NCBI GenBank assembly: GCA_014549065.1
Contig: JACDOX010000030.1
Span: 4,035,442 to 4,099,441, forward strand
DNA length: 64,000 bases
Origin: Cardinalis cardinalis
Taxonomy: Eukaryota > Chordata > Aves > Passeriformes > Cardinalidae
Direction of reading: 5' to 3'
Part shown: one piece after another, positions 39,655 to 51,149 of the stretch
How the letters are laid out: each line of letters begins with the position of its first letter
How positions within the stretch are numbered: the first letter of the stretch is position 1
Made by a program: the position numbers and the translations under genes
Notes under the pieces: generated by a model
Seen by the model: only the letters and a program-made list of their open reading frames with translations
The model's database searches: none
Told to the model about the DNA's origin: nothing

Positions 39655-39757
39655 CTTGGTATTTCACTGGAAGTGGAAATTCCATGCTTGGTATTATTTC
39701 ACTGGAAGTGGGAATTCCATGCTTGGTATTATTTCACTGGAAGTGGGAATCCCATGC
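39655..39757. repeat. 35-bp x3 tandem repeat
   Basis: The unit starts 'cttggtattatttcactgga'. It is present as a 32-base first copy (39655-39686, missing 'tta') and two 35-base copies (39687-39721 and 39722-39756). The last carries 'aatcccatg' in place of 'aattccatg'. Confidence 0.96.
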
Positions 39758-40128
39758 TGCTGCCTTTGAGAGGGGGGATGGCAAAGGCTGAAGGAGCAGA
39801 GATCTGCCCTGGGTGAGAGAGGGTTTGCTGTGTCTCTGCCAGGCAGCCCCAGTGACCCCTCAGGTGCAGGCAGCCTGGCTTTGGAGGGCTGGCAGCAGGA
39901 GGGTGGCAATGGGAATGTGTCTCCTGGAGAACCANGGCACCCTCAGGGATACAGACCCATCTCTAGCTCAGGAACATTTTGATACCAATGGGAAACAAAA
40001 GCAAAAATAATTTGCTGCCCTGGGTGCAGCAATGCAGCTGTGTTTAATGGAGGCACCGACATCCAGAGAACAGGAAGAATTGCCAAAGTCAGGCTTTTCC
40101 ATTCTCAGCAATACCTGGCTTTTTTTTT

Positions 40129-40152
40129 TCTTTTTTCTTTTTATTTTTTTGT
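40129..40152. repeat. T-rich tract
   Basis: T runs of 10, 6, 5 and 7 bases separated by C or A. Confidence 0.88.
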
Positions 40153-41304
40153 GTCTGGATGCTGTCCATCCTCAAAGTCTGGCCCCCTTCTCTGCTCTCA
40201 AGTTTCCCCCCAGGATTTAGATCTTAACACCTCCAAANGCAACTTGGCTTCCTTCCTAGAAGGAGCAGGCCTGTGGGAAAGGGGTTGCACAATGGCAACA
40301 CTTTGGTTCAGCAGGGACAGCAAACCTGCAAACCTTTTCAAGCCCAAAAGCCAGGGTGATTTGCCTTTCTACAGGAGGGGTAGCCCTGTGTCACTGGAGC
40401 AGCTTCCATTCCCAGAGCTGAAGGAGCTGGGCTCTCTCTGATTCACATCTGCACAGATGGAGAGGGCACAGTGTTCCTACTTTGTGTAATAATGTCTTAT
40501 TTGCACAGNAATCTCAGCTGTGGAAAGGAGATGTCTTCTCTGGCCCAAGTTGTGAGCTGTTAAAAATCTGGCAGATCCCATGCTGGAGGTGGCTGCATTT
40601 CAGTGGTGGGAAAAGTGATTTTCATATTGTTCTGGCATGGTTCTTGTAAACTGAACTTCTGTAACACTTCTCTTTGAGATCCATGGGAGCTTTTGCCTTC
40701 TCTAGGCCCGTGGTGCAAGACCATCAGTTTGTAAAACTGACTGAGAGGAATGCTAGAATGAGTTTGTTTGTCAGAGTTTCTTTTTGTCCTTCTGTTTCAT
40801 TCCTCTTGAGATAATCAGAGTTGACTTTTGCATGTGACACTTGAATCTTTTTGGAAACTATCTGCCCTCAACAGGACACGACTCACTTGTACAGTTATGT
40901 CAGTGAAGTGTGTTTTTGACACATGTGCAGATGCTAATGACTGTTTTATGATNATTGTCTTGTGTAAATGACAAAAACTTGGCCTGCTAATGAGGGGTGC
41001 CATTTAAAATCAGATCCTTTCCAAGGCTGAGGTGAACATTCAGCATGAAGACTCCATGAGCCAACCTCAGCAGCTCTTTCTCCCTGCTCCTGCATTTGTG
41101 GGCACTTTTTTCTGCTTGTCACACTGTGGGCCCACAGGAAACGGATAGAGGAAACTGATGCAAGTTAAAGATAGTTCAGAAAACAAAAATGGTTATTATT
41201 CAGCAGGATCTATTCCCTGAGTTGCTCCATTGCACAGCCCCACGAGCANTTGTGCTGGCACAGTGCAGAAGGTGTGGAAGGGTGGGACAAGGTGATCAAG
41301 GCTG

Positions 41305-41624
41305 CACAGAATCCCAGGATGGCTCAGGTTGGAAGGCATNACAGCAGCTCATCTGATCTCAGCAGGGTGAGAGCTCATGGCACAGGATTGTGTCCAGACA
41401 GTTCTGGAATATCTCCAGTGAGGAGACTCCNCACCCTCTCTGGACAATCTGTTCTTCCTTCAGGTGGAGCCTTCTGTACATCAGTTTTACCCATTCCTCT
41501 TATCCTACTTCTTGGCACCTCTAAAAAGANCCTGGGCCACCCTCTGACCCCTCCCTGCAGACACTGACAGCCATTGATAGGACTGAAGCAGATGCAGCCT
41601 GGGCTCCTTCTCAGCTATTCCCAG
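41305..41624 (-). mobile_element. CR1 LINE 3' fragment, minus strand
   Basis: Read from left to right, this segment follows the reverse complement of a CR1 3' end. It has an 'acagaatcccaggatggct' start, 'aggttggaaggca', a 'tcatctgatc' block, 'gtccagacagttctggaata', 'atctccagtgaggagactcc', and 'ccctctctggacaatctgtt'. It continues through the region complementary to the end of ORF2 ('aggtggagccttctgtac', 'cctcttatcctacttcttgg'), ending around 'cagctattcccagg'. Sense is on the minus strand. It is 5'-truncated and has diverged by substitutions and small deletions. No intact reading frame remains. The left end is the original 3' terminus. Confidence 0.85.
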
Positions 41625-41711
41625 GATTGATTTATTTCTGCTGATTCTTTTCCAAGGAAACATCTCACCCTCAATGACTTAGCAGAGCATCAGAAGCAAG
41701 CACAGACTCAC

Positions 41712-41781
41712 CTGGACGTGCCTGAGGCTGCAGCTCAGGCAGTCCTCAGGGTGATGCCCTGTGCTGGGCCCACAAATCAAC
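41712..41781 (-). other. Candidate short coding exon on minus (unidentified, Cys-rich)
   Basis: Read on the minus strand, a 70-base segment has a strong acceptor ('ctgctctttgttctgccag' just upstream of 41781) and a perfect CAG|gtgagt donor (GT at 41711-41710). Only one of the three frames is open: LICGPSTGHHPEDCLSCSLR plus HVQ. The spacing C-GP-(x7)-DCLSC recalls the C-x-GP...C-x-x-C core of furin-like cysteine-rich repeats, but one residue is missing before GP and the match is short. It lies about 90 bases from a CR1 fragment. Chance is the more likely explanation. Confidence 0.15.
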
Positions 41782-42029
41782 CTGGCAGAACAAAGAGCAG
41801 CCTGTTTCCTGTGGCTTTTGCTTGTACAGCTTAAACCATCAACGCCATTAAGGACAAGCTGTACTGGTGGCACACAGGAACCTCCCAGCTGGTGTGTGAG
41901 ATCTGCTGTACAACCTTGTAAGATCTGATGGGAAAACCATTTAGTTCAATTCACATTTTGCACTGCATCTTGTCCCTCTTCTTATACAATCCCAGGGAGC
42001 AGCTGAGCTTTTTTGCTCGTATAATAATA

Positions 42030-42100
42030 CTTAAAAAAACCCCCAACAAAACAAAACCAAAAAACCAACCCAAACCCAAAAAAACAAAACCCAAAGGAAA
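42030..42100. repeat. A/C-rich simple repeat, (GGTTTT)n-like on minus
   Basis: CCAAAA, ACAAAACC and ACCC words over about 70 bases. On the minus strand it is a G/T-rich TTTTGG-type repeat, similar to the tract at 675-722. The reading frame crossing it on minus is rich in F, W, V and L for this reason only. Confidence 0.88.
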
Positions 42101-45100
42101 TTAAACCACAAACAACTATATTCAAAAAACAAAGGGTCTGGCTGCTGCCCAAGAAAACAAGGAAATTTAAAGATAAAGCAAAGTGTCCTCATTTCACCCT
42201 GTTGTGCCTGAGGATGGCTGGGCTTTCCAAAGAAGGCAAGACACGGCTTGTCCTGCTCTGCCAGGGAGTGGCCAGCAAAGGCCAGGCCCTCCCAGCAGAT
42301 GAGCTGGACTTGTCCCCACTCCTTAATGGGAAAGTCATGCAGCAGCGTTGGAACCCAGAGGCTGGAATGAGAGAGACCTCTCAGCCGTGTGTGCCGCCGG
42401 GGTGGATCAGGGATAAATGAGCCCAGATTCTCTGGTGGACATGGGAAAGAGAAACTCAAATGGGATGAATGTCCCTCAAGCCCACTGATGGGGTGATGTT
42501 TTGAAGGAGCAAATGGGCCCTTTCGAAATTTTTTTCTTTTGTGATACCAGTTTTACTGTCACAGGCCTCCAGAAAAGCTAACTCTTATCATTTCTATTNG
42601 TAAATCGTCATTAATTTAGCAAAATCTATTTGATTTATTCTTGAATAATTTGAATATCCAAGGATTTCCTCTATCCTCTTTCGGTGCTTACGTTGCCCTG
42701 GTGAATGTCTGTGCTTTCATTTAAGATGAAATTAAAAGGCACAGGCAGTGGTCTGGAATGGAGAGATGTTCCAGACCCTTGGGAAACAATAAACCAACCC
42801 CCANCCATGACATCTGCATTCCTATGAGTGCTTCTTGCAGGTGCATGTCCTGGGACAGGGTAAATGCACACATCTGATTTTGATGTTCACTTTGCTTGCT
42901 GAAAGCCCATTAAACAAATGAGCTGCTTACTTTTTTTCTGTTATTCTCTCACTGTTGTGTTTAGACTCAGTAGTAAGACCCCTGTGCTTGGACCCATCAA
43001 TATTTTAAGCCATGACCTGGAAGACCAGCACAAAGACAGTCCTTTCAAACCTCCTGTGTCTTAAAGACAGAAATTGTTTCCAAGTGGTCAGAACATTTTA
43101 CAACTTTTCTTTTTGATAATGCCCTTTTCTAATCCAGGAATCAGAGGCAGGTCCAGGTCTTAGAGCTGACTTCATTTACAAGCAAATTGTCTAGAGATAA
43201 TGGGGTGCAAAAGCTGTCCTCTCCTTGCAGCTCCATTGGCAGAACCAGCTGCTCTAAATCCAAGTTTTTGGTGGTTTTCAGGGGCACTGGGGACCTAGGA
43301 GCCATCTCTGAGGAGGCACTCACTGCTCTGAAAAAACAAGCTCTCCCCAAGGGAACAGCCAAGAGCTTCTGGGGAACCTCAACTCCCTGGAAAGCTGGGA
43401 AAATGGGGAATTGAATTGGGCCTCCCACGTCCCAGCTGACAGCCTTAATTTCAGACCTGCTGATTATTCTGGGGTCGGGCTTTCTTTTTTTGACACATAT
43501 AATTTCAAAAAGGTCTCNGTTTCAACTCAACATGAATGAGGGAAATTTGTGGAAGATTGAAAAAATTTGGCAGGATGGAAAAGCTCTTTCTCACCCATGT
43601 AAAGTCCTCTGTTTTCTCCTGGATGAGAGTAGGAGTTTTCAAGCTTATCTAAATTTTCCCAGTGGGAGTGAAGACTCCTGGCCAGTGAAGCAGTNAGAAT
43701 AGCTTGCTTCTCTCACTTATCTTTAGTTGAGCCTTCAGGAGCAGCACAGAGACCTCCCTGAGCTGGATATTGTTCAGTGAGAGGGACAAATGCTGATATC
43801 CAGCATGGGGACTCCTATGTCCAACTCCTCCAGAGGCACTCCTTTACTCTGCCCTCTGAAATGTCTCTATGGCAAAAAACTGCACCTTTTCTTATTCTGG
43901 CCCTGAGGAATCGATGCATCTGACAGTAGCACCATTTCAGAGCCATTTGTGTTAGACACTGATGTCCAGACTCTGAACAGTTCTTACCAGCTAAATAAGA
44001 ACATCTTTCCCAGTGATTCCTAATTCACTGAAGGAGTGTAGTGCTGCCTAAGCCTTTTGGCATCTGGGCCCTTGTCGTTATTTCCCAGTAGCTGGGTTGC
44101 AGTGCAGGAAGCTGTTGGAGAATTAGTTTGAACTGGACACGCTCACAGATAACGCTGCTAAAAACGGCTTCCTCTTCAAAGGATTTGTGTCTGCTGGGCC
44201 TGTTTGCTGCACAGTTTGCAGCGTGGACTTTCTCCAAGGAAGCCTCCTTCCAAGCCCAGTCCCTGTGGAAGCTGGCACGGAGTGCCTGCTCTGGGTGACT
44301 CAGTGGGGAGCGTGCACAGCTCCGTATTGCCAAACGTCAGCTCCTCCCAACTGCAATTCCCAAGGAGAGAAGGGCTAACAGGGCGGGCATCTGACACTCN
44401 TCAGCAGCCTGAGAGCCACAGCCCCAGTGTGTGAAGGCTCTGCTCGGAGCCAGGGCTCTGCTCTCCTCCCCGTGGCTCTGACTCACGGCCCTGCCCTGCG
44501 GCAGGGTGGTGGCTGTGAGCTCCGTGGGATTAGGCAGCACAGGTGGCACCACCTGCTGCAAAGCTGCCCCAGCTCACCCCCAGTGACTCCCAGACGGGTC
44601 AGTTGCTGAAGGGGAAGTGGCCAAGGGGACAATGGGCTCCTTGTAGCTCTCAGCAGCATCCCTGCCTTTGCCACTGGCTGGCATTTGGCTCCGCTCGCTG
44701 GGCTGGGTGCAGATGGGGCGAGCGGTGTNGGCTGAGCCCCTCTGGAAAGGTGTCAGGAAGGGTCAAAGGTTTGTGTTGATCTCTAACACAGAGTGGGGCT
44801 TTCTCTTTGCCACGAGATCCACAGTGATGTGAGCCACTGCAGGCTCTGTCACAGCCACTGCAGGTCAGGGCTTTACAGCTGCTGCTTTCCTTTATTCCTG
44901 TGCTTTCCTTGCAGCGCTTTCCACTCATTTGGATGAAGTGCCTAACTCTAGACATGTTTCTTTGGGGAGAGCCCAAAACCTCCCTAGAGCCAAGGTGCTG
45001 CACCCTGACAGTGCTGCTACCTTTGCCTGCAGCCNAAGGATTTAAGCCAGTGGAGTGACCTGTTGATAAAGCCACCACTGAGTGTCCCTGTCACTGTCAT

Positions 45101-47061
45101 TGCTGACCACAAGACCCATTTGGAGCAAGGGAACTGGCAGTGGAGTCCAGCCCTGTCAGGTGACACACCCAGAACCTGCAGCCCTCCTGTCCTTAGGATC
45201 TTCTGTGTTGGTAGATGGGAACTGTGTGTGATATTTTTAAACCAATCCCATGTGGAAGCCAATCCAAAGTCTGTGAGTCTCACTCCAAACCTCACCTCTG
45301 GGCACCCTCTGCCCTGTATCCCTCAAGCATACAAAAGGTGGGAACCCCCAAGCCAGAACCCCTGAACTCCACCCTTAGCTGGCTGGCTGCACTGCAGAAG
45401 AATCTTGGTGTTCAGTGGATGGCTGGGGGAGCCTTTTGTTTTTATCCTGATGCAGCTTCTTTGTATTTTTACCAGGGCTCCAATATCTCATGCAGATGAA
45501 TGCTGTGTGCTCCATGAGCATGTGCTGTTTGGCCTGGCTTTAATAGCCAATAAAGTGATTACAGAAATCAGAGTGGCTGTGACTTCCTCTATCCCATGCC
45601 ACAGAGGTCACCACCACAGCCACCTCTCTTCATGAGCTTTGCCAAAAAGCCAGGTACTGCAGACTGACCCCGAGGCAAAGCCCAAAACCTGCTTTAGTAC
45701 ATCACTGCCCTGATTGCTTGTACTGTGCCNTCCCACAGTGCCAAGACTGCACATGGAAAACCAAGATTAAACTCTGCTTCTTGTGGAAGGGCCCTTTGAT
45801 AATTCCAGGAGGAGGTCTGGAGGCAAGGTATGGAGTGCAAACCCCTGAGAGCCCAATCCAGCTCCAGGAAAGTGAGAAGGAGGACTGATAAATTTACCCA
45901 CATTCATAGCTTCAAGCTTCCTCTTTAATTAAAAGAAAGTCCAAGTAACTTTCACTCTACAGCTCCCAAATGATGAGACTTTTCTAATTTTATCTTGTCC
46001 TCACACACTGTAGATATGATTTGTGTATGCAGTCCAAAGAAAGGAAGGATTTGAAATTTTTGGAGGGCAGTGCATGTTCATTTACAAATTCCAGAGTATC
46101 CTTAAGTGATGAGTATTCATAGTAATGTCAAAGTCAGGAGGAGCAGTTGGNACCATTTGTCAGAGTTCATCCTTCAGACAGCTCACTTTTGGGGTCAATT
46201 TGATTTCAGGTAAGCCAGCTGAGAAAATACGGAACTGTGTTCCCTGCAATTTCATTTCTAAATGCAAGGACATTCTGATCCAACATATCTGTGTGAGTCT
46301 AGAGAGAGCTTCATCTTGTGGGGCTTTTATTCAGTTTTCCTCATTTCCTGAGAACACATCCTCCAACAAATGCTCAAAACCTAAAATCCTGATGACATTA
46401 AAGTGCCTAGATTCATTTACTTCCCTGAGTGTCATGTGGTGGGAAGACGAGACAGATTTCCTTGCCTCCNGCCCAGTCCTGCCTTTCTGATCTGGAGATG
46501 TCGGCACCTCTAAGGCATCTTGGCTTGGCATTTGCTTTATCTGTTGTTTGCACAGATACTGCTCTGAATAGTACTTTATTTTTTGTGGTACCAGATGGCT
46601 GGATATTAAAGGAGGAAAACACCAGAGGAGGAGACATTTGTCTTTTCTGAAGAACAACAAACAGAGCTGAATGTTGACCTACAGCCTCCAGCTGTCTGGT
46701 GGACTGGCTGCCCCAAGCTGCAGAATATCCATCCCTGCTGCAGCCACCCTCCCAGCATTCCCATGCATCCACAGGCTGCCATTCACGCTCCACAGCCTGG
46801 GTCACTTCAGGGCTGATACCCTGAAAAATACAATTTCAAAATAATGAAAATCATGGCAAGGTTTTCAGCCCTTGATTGAGCTACTCAGTTTCTACAGATA
46901 TTCTTGTACTTGTGTGTGCTGTAGGGTTTTTAGGAGTGTCACTAAATTGACAACAAGTGTCAGTTAGGAAGGCAAGAGGAGGAAGAAATGGTTTCTGCTG
47001 TCACACAACAGGTTTAATTGAGCAGGAACAATGCATGACTTTTAAATGCTGTATTGTCATA

Positions 47062-47084
47062 TTAATGTATCTTTAATACATTAA
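47062..47084. other. AT-rich inverted repeat
   Basis: The arms 'ttaatgtat' (47062-47070) and 'atacattaa' (47076-47084) are perfectly complementary around a 5-base loop. It is probably a chance feature of AT-rich DNA. Confidence 0.6.
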
Positions 47085-47219
47085 AGTTAAAAAAGACAGG
47101 TTCCTTAAAGCTCCAGCCATACCTCTGCTGTCTTAAAATCACAAGAAGTCAGGAAAGGGAAACTTTAAGTTATGCATCTTATTGTGGCTTATGTTGCACA
47201 CCTGATAGCAATCAATTAT

Positions 47220-47332
47220 AAATGTTAAGTACTTTCAAACTGTCTTTTATTATTCAGTCGATTTTTCATTAGTCATTNTTATTAATTATTATACTTTTAA
47301 ATTATTATATTTTTTATTATTTACTTCATTAG
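47220..47332. repeat. AT-rich low-complexity segment
   Basis: Dense ATTATT and TTTTATTATT words over about 110 bases, with one N. Confidence 0.8.
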
Positions 47333-49071
47333 AGCCTGGGAGTCTCCTGAAATCAGCTGCCAATCCTTTCACATCTGAAGGACCTCACTAGGACCACATC
47401 TTTCATCAGAAGAGGCTACCCAGGAGTGCAGCAACAGGCTGGTTGTGCAAACCCCAGGAAAGGTCAGTTTTGCAGTTTTCTCCTTTTTCCACGGGATGCA
47501 GACTCAATCTCTAGTGGTGACTGCTCTCACAGATTTCTGGAAAGCAACTGTGCCCCCAGTGACTCCAGCTAAATGCATCTTTCATTGCTGGCAGTCATGT
47601 GCAGTGGGCCGAGGGGGAAGGCTGGGAATGACCTTCCTCTCTCAGGACAGCTCGAGGAGTTTGACACTCACAGGGGGGAAATCTGTGTCTGGCCCCCCCC
47701 AGGAGCTGGAGGCAGGCCCCCTGTAGTCCCCAGAGGAATGCAGGCATTGTTGGAGCAGGAGTCACAGCACCCTGTCACCCCCTGGGCTGGCAGGAAAGCC
47801 ACCCTGACCACAGCCATCACACAGAGCATCATTCAGGGGGCTGCTCAGACACTGCTGAATGAATCGAGCCGTTTGTGTGAAATGTGTAGAAAAATGCCAC
47901 ATCTGTGGTCATGATAGGGCCTGGGACTGAGGCAGGCACTGAGCAGCCCAGTCCAGGGGCACTGCTGGTCACACCCTGAAGCACAGACCAGCACATTTGT
48001 ACACTTCTGTGCACAGAGCTGTGGGTGCTGGGGATGAGCCTTGAGTGCGAGGTGCTAAAGTCTTATTTTGGGTGCCTAAAGCCTCATAGAGTTCTAGGTC
48101 TGCCCACAAAAAGCCCATTTGCACCCACAGAAATGCCTTTGTAATGACAAGGAGAGGCTGCCAGTGCTACACTAACCAGGCCTGGGGCTGGAGCGCTCTG
48201 TGTCAGAGAGAGGAGAGAGGACTGGAATGAGCCTCCCTGCCTTCCCTGGGACACTCCCAACGGGCAGATAGAGCACACAGAATTCTCCAGCCTGTCTCCA
48301 CCTGGCTGAACACACTCAATGGAGAGGGGACAGGGGTGACAAGTCCCTCTCCAGCACAGCAGACATGTCTGTTNGTGACTGCCCCACTTAACATGTTCCC
48401 AATCCCAAAGGTAGTTGGTAATTTCCTACTCACGTAACAGGATAAAACTGCTTACTTTTTGTGTTGCAGAGGGAAGGCTTGCTTTCACTAGTACTTTTTT
48501 ACTGCTGCTGTATTCACCTGGGTTGCTTCAAAGTGCTCCTGCCTGCTCCCTTGGATGACAGAGACAACCCCAAGGTGCCCTTGGACAGCAGGTGACAGTG
48601 GAACTGAGCAGTGACAGTGACAGTGGTTCTCTCCTCTGGAGGTATCAGCCTATGTCCCGCCACAAAACTGCTTCCAGAAAGGAAAAGAGACTGGTTATTG
48701 GTCATGGGAGACTCTCTGCTCCTGAGGGAACAGCAGGGCCCNTATGCAAACTGGGGATATTTGCTGTCTCCCCAGCACCAGGTTAAAGATGTGGAGATAA
48801 TGAAGACAAATCTTCCCAGCCTTGGTGCAGCCCTCAGACTGCTGTTCATTACTGATATTCCAGCTGGACAACAGTGAAGTTCCTACAAGAAGTCTGAGGT
48901 CAGTCAAGAGACTTCAGGGCCTTGGGATGGCTGGTTGAGGGATCTGGAGCATTAATAGTGCTCCTCTCTGTCCTTCTGGGGGCAAGGAATGAGAGAATAA
49001 ACAGAAGGACCATGCAGATCAATACCTGGCTTTGAGCCTGGTGTCAGGGGCAGAATGTTGGGTTTTTTGAT

Positions 49072-49130
49072 AGTAGAATAATAGAATTATTCAAGTTGGA
49101 AAAGACNCCTCAGATCATGGTGGCCATGCC
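49072..49130 (-). mobile_element. CR1 LINE 3'-end relic, minus strand
   Basis: The run 'tagaataatagaattattc' followed by 'aagttggaaaagac' and 'cagatca' has the layout of a reverse-complemented CR1 3' terminus, with its terminal ATTCT-type short repeat. Similarity fades after about 49130, so only the tail survives. It lies about 170 bases from the plus-strand CR1 fragment at 49305-49585, with the two 3' ends pointing outward. Confidence 0.55.
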
Positions 49131-49304
49131 CTGGCTTATCTCTAGCAGGTCTGGTTTTCTCTCTTTCTCCCTTCAAGCCTAGTGCANAGCTCTTTCCATG
49201 AGCCCTGCTAACTCCTGCACAAAGTCCTTTTCCCTCTTTAAGGCAGATGGACCCTGTTTGTCGCCAGCAGGGGACATCTCACTCTCTGAGCTGCCCAAGG
49301 AGAG

Positions 49305-49585
49305 GTGGGGTCAGGCTCCTCTCCCAGGTTACAAGTGACAGGACAGGAGGTAAGGCCAGGGGAGGTTTAGATTGGATATTGAACAAGCCGCTCACTGAAA
49401 GGGTTGTCAAGCACTGAAAGAGTGGTCAGGCATTGGAATGAGATGCCCAGAGGGGTGGTGGACTCGCAAGAGGCGNCTGGATGTGGCACCTGGGGACATG
49501 GTTTTGGGGTGGTCATGGTGGTGCTGGGTAATGNCTGGAATAGGTGATTTTGAAGGTCTCTTCCACATTGATGATCCTGTGGGAT
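49305..49585 (+). mobile_element. CR1 LINE 3' fragment, plus strand
   Basis: This piece matches the end of CR1 ORF2 plus the short 3' UTR in sense orientation. Visible blocks are 'gggtcaggctcctctccca', 'gtgacaggacaggaggtaag', 'aggggaggtttagattggat', 'gtggtcaggcattggaatga' and 'gatgcccagaggggtggtgg'. After these come 'ggatgtggcacctggggaca', 'gtcatggtggtgctgggtaa', and a terminal 'aggtctcttccacattgatg' leading to a degraded ATTCTGTG-like end. Frameshifts and Ns prevent translation. The copy is 5'-truncated, as is typical of CR1. Confidence 0.85.
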
Positions 49586-50450
49586 AACCCCAGGATCAAA
49601 CCCTACATGCTGTCCAAGCAGCACTTGCCCAGAAGTGCGGGCAGTGAGTGCAGAGCACTGCGCTCAACCAAAATTGAGGAGCTCTGTGGACACGCTGATC
49701 TATCCAGCCACTAGGATGGGATAAATTCAGTGTAATGCCTTGTAAAAATCTGTTTGTCACTTCCAGATGCTCGTGCTTGTAGCTGGTTACTGAGCTTGAG
49801 GGGCTCAGATGTAAGTAATGAATGTTCTGGCCCTGTTAACATTCCACTTTCTTCCATTCTGATGAAGCGTCCCATTGTAAAGCAGACAACAATGAAAAGC
49901 ATGTCCATTTTCAAATTGTTTAAATACATTAATCATCCAGGCCAGGGTGGGTTTTCATTAATCATTTTTAAAGTTGTGTAGGGGGGAAGGGATTAGCTGA
50001 CAGAACTGTGCAATGTCACTGCCAAAAGCCCTGACTCTTTTAGTAACTGTGTATGAAATTAGAAGAAAAAAAAAATCTTTAGCTTAGTGACCAGACCAAA
50101 ATATATTTTTACAGCTGCCAAGGTTCTCACTTGCAGATATAAACCAGAATCTAAAGGGATCCTGTGTATGTGTGTGCTGCACTATGACATCCTACTTCCA
50201 ACAGCACTGGCATTAGTTTGGTTGGAGGCTGAGGTGCAAGGGGAGGGCAGGGGCTTGGCAGCAGTTGCACCCTGGCCAGTGCTGNGTTGTACACCCAAAC
50301 AAAATCCTTTAGGGAGACAAGTTTCATGCCATGAGTAGCTGTTGTATTTAGAGTGTGTGTAATGGCTCTGGAGGGGCTGGGTTTGCTCCTGTGTCCCTCA
50401 GGGGTGGGGTGAGGCTGGGCTGTGAGGAGGTGCTGCTCCTGGGAGCAAGT

Positions 50451-50805
50451 GCAGAATCAGAATCACAGAATAACAGAGTTAACTGGTTGGAAATAACAGA
50501 ATGAACTGGGTTGGAAATAACAGAATGAACTGGGTTGGAAAAGACCTTTGAGATCGTCGAGTCCAGCCTATGAGCCAGCCCCACTTTGTCACCCACTGAC
50601 ACCACTGAGTGCCACTTCTCATCTTTTCTGCAGCACCTCCAGACATGGTGACTCCACAGTCCCACAGTCTCCCAGGTAGCTCATTCTACTGCCCAATCAT
50701 CCTTTCTGTGAAGGAATTCCTCCTGATGTCCAGCCTAAACCTCCCCAGGTGCAGCTTAGGGCTGTGTCCTCTTGTCCTGTTGCCTGGGAGTCACTGTGGT
50801 CCTTG
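50451..50805 (-). mobile_element. CR1 LINE 3' fragment with internally triplicated 3' terminus
   Basis: This is a reverse-complemented CR1 3' end. Visible blocks are 'cagaatcacagaataacaga', then 'ggttggaaaagacctttgag', 'atcgtcgagtccagcc', 'cagcacctccagacatggtg', 'actccacagtcccacagtct' and 'gtagctcattctactgccca'. They continue with 'tctgtgaaggaattcctcct', 'gatgtccagcctaaacctcc' and 'gggctgtgtcctcttgtcct'. Sense is on the minus strand. The element is 5'-truncated near 50805. An oddity is that the terminal segment is present three times in tandem (see the repeat at 50470-50540). It is otherwise a better-preserved copy than the fragments near 49.1-49.6 kb. Confidence 0.9.
50470..50540. repeat. 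24-bp x3 tandem repeat inside a CR1 3' end
   Basis: The unit 'ataacagaatgaactgggtt' plus 'ggaa' occurs at 50493-50516 and 50517-50540, preceded by a slightly shorter first copy at 50470-50492. The unit is derived from the CR1 3' terminus itself, so it arose after or during insertion. Confidence 0.95.
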
Positions 50806-51149
50806 AACATCTCCCTGCCCCTTCCCACCTCAGCNCAGGCAGTGCAGGGCCAGGTGAGCTCTGCTGCAGCAAGCACCCCTCTGGGCTGGGACATCTTTTA
50901 AGGAGCCTCTTCCATCTCCCAGAGTGCCCCAAGAACAGCCTTTTGCTTGATCAGAAAATGCACAGACAGTCAGGAGCTCAGGCACAGGTTGAAGCCATCT
51001 CAGCACTCAGCTGGTGCAACTCCAGGTAAGCACTGCAGAACTNAAACTCAGCACACAGAGAACTCCGCTTTTGCCATGTTTTCTGTGGGAATCTACAAAA
51101 TCAGAGGGTTTTGGGAAAGCTGCAAAAGGCAGGCTTCAGAGACAGCAGA

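Larger units (their letters stand above)
27060..41304. other. Non-coding DNA, no gene recognised
   Basis: This block contains the 34-bp, 87-bp and 35-bp tandem repeats, simple repeats and the possible terminal exon from 33922. Between 36905 and 37210 the sequence keeps several CpGs ('catacgctcgagagg', 'cccgctccgcctttgttccg') in an otherwise CpG-poor region. That is suggestive of a conserved or hypomethylated element, but too short for a CpG island. Nothing is recognised in 28.0-34.6 kb beyond AT-rich tracts and open frames of chance length. Confidence 0.7.
41625..49071. other. Non-coding DNA, no gene recognised
   Basis: Between the CR1 fragments the sequence is unique and non-coding, apart from the weak minus-strand exon candidate at 41712-41781. 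A relatively GC-rich patch at 44270-44760 has more CpGs than its surroundings, but by eye is well below CpG-island density. Its overlapping frames on both strands follow from GC richness. 46810-47340 is AT-rich with a small inverted repeat. Confidence 0.7.

Noticed and set aside
42030..42459. Membrane-protein-like minus frame (FLWVLFFWVWVGFLVLF)
   Set aside because: The hydrophobic run is the translation of a G/T-rich simple repeat.
44270..44760. Possible CpG island or promoter
   Set aside because: GC-rich by eye, but with only about 14-20 CpGs in 490 bases, far below CpG-island density. No transcription start signals or gene nearby.
46125..46660. Overlapping frames of about 110-130 codons on both strands
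   Set aside because: Mutually antisense, with Ns, low-complexity edges and no homology recognised.
50772..51029. Plus-strand frame ending next to a CAG|GTAAGC donor at about 51024
   Set aside because: Most of the frame lies in or beside the minus-strand CR1 fragment, and no credible acceptor was found.
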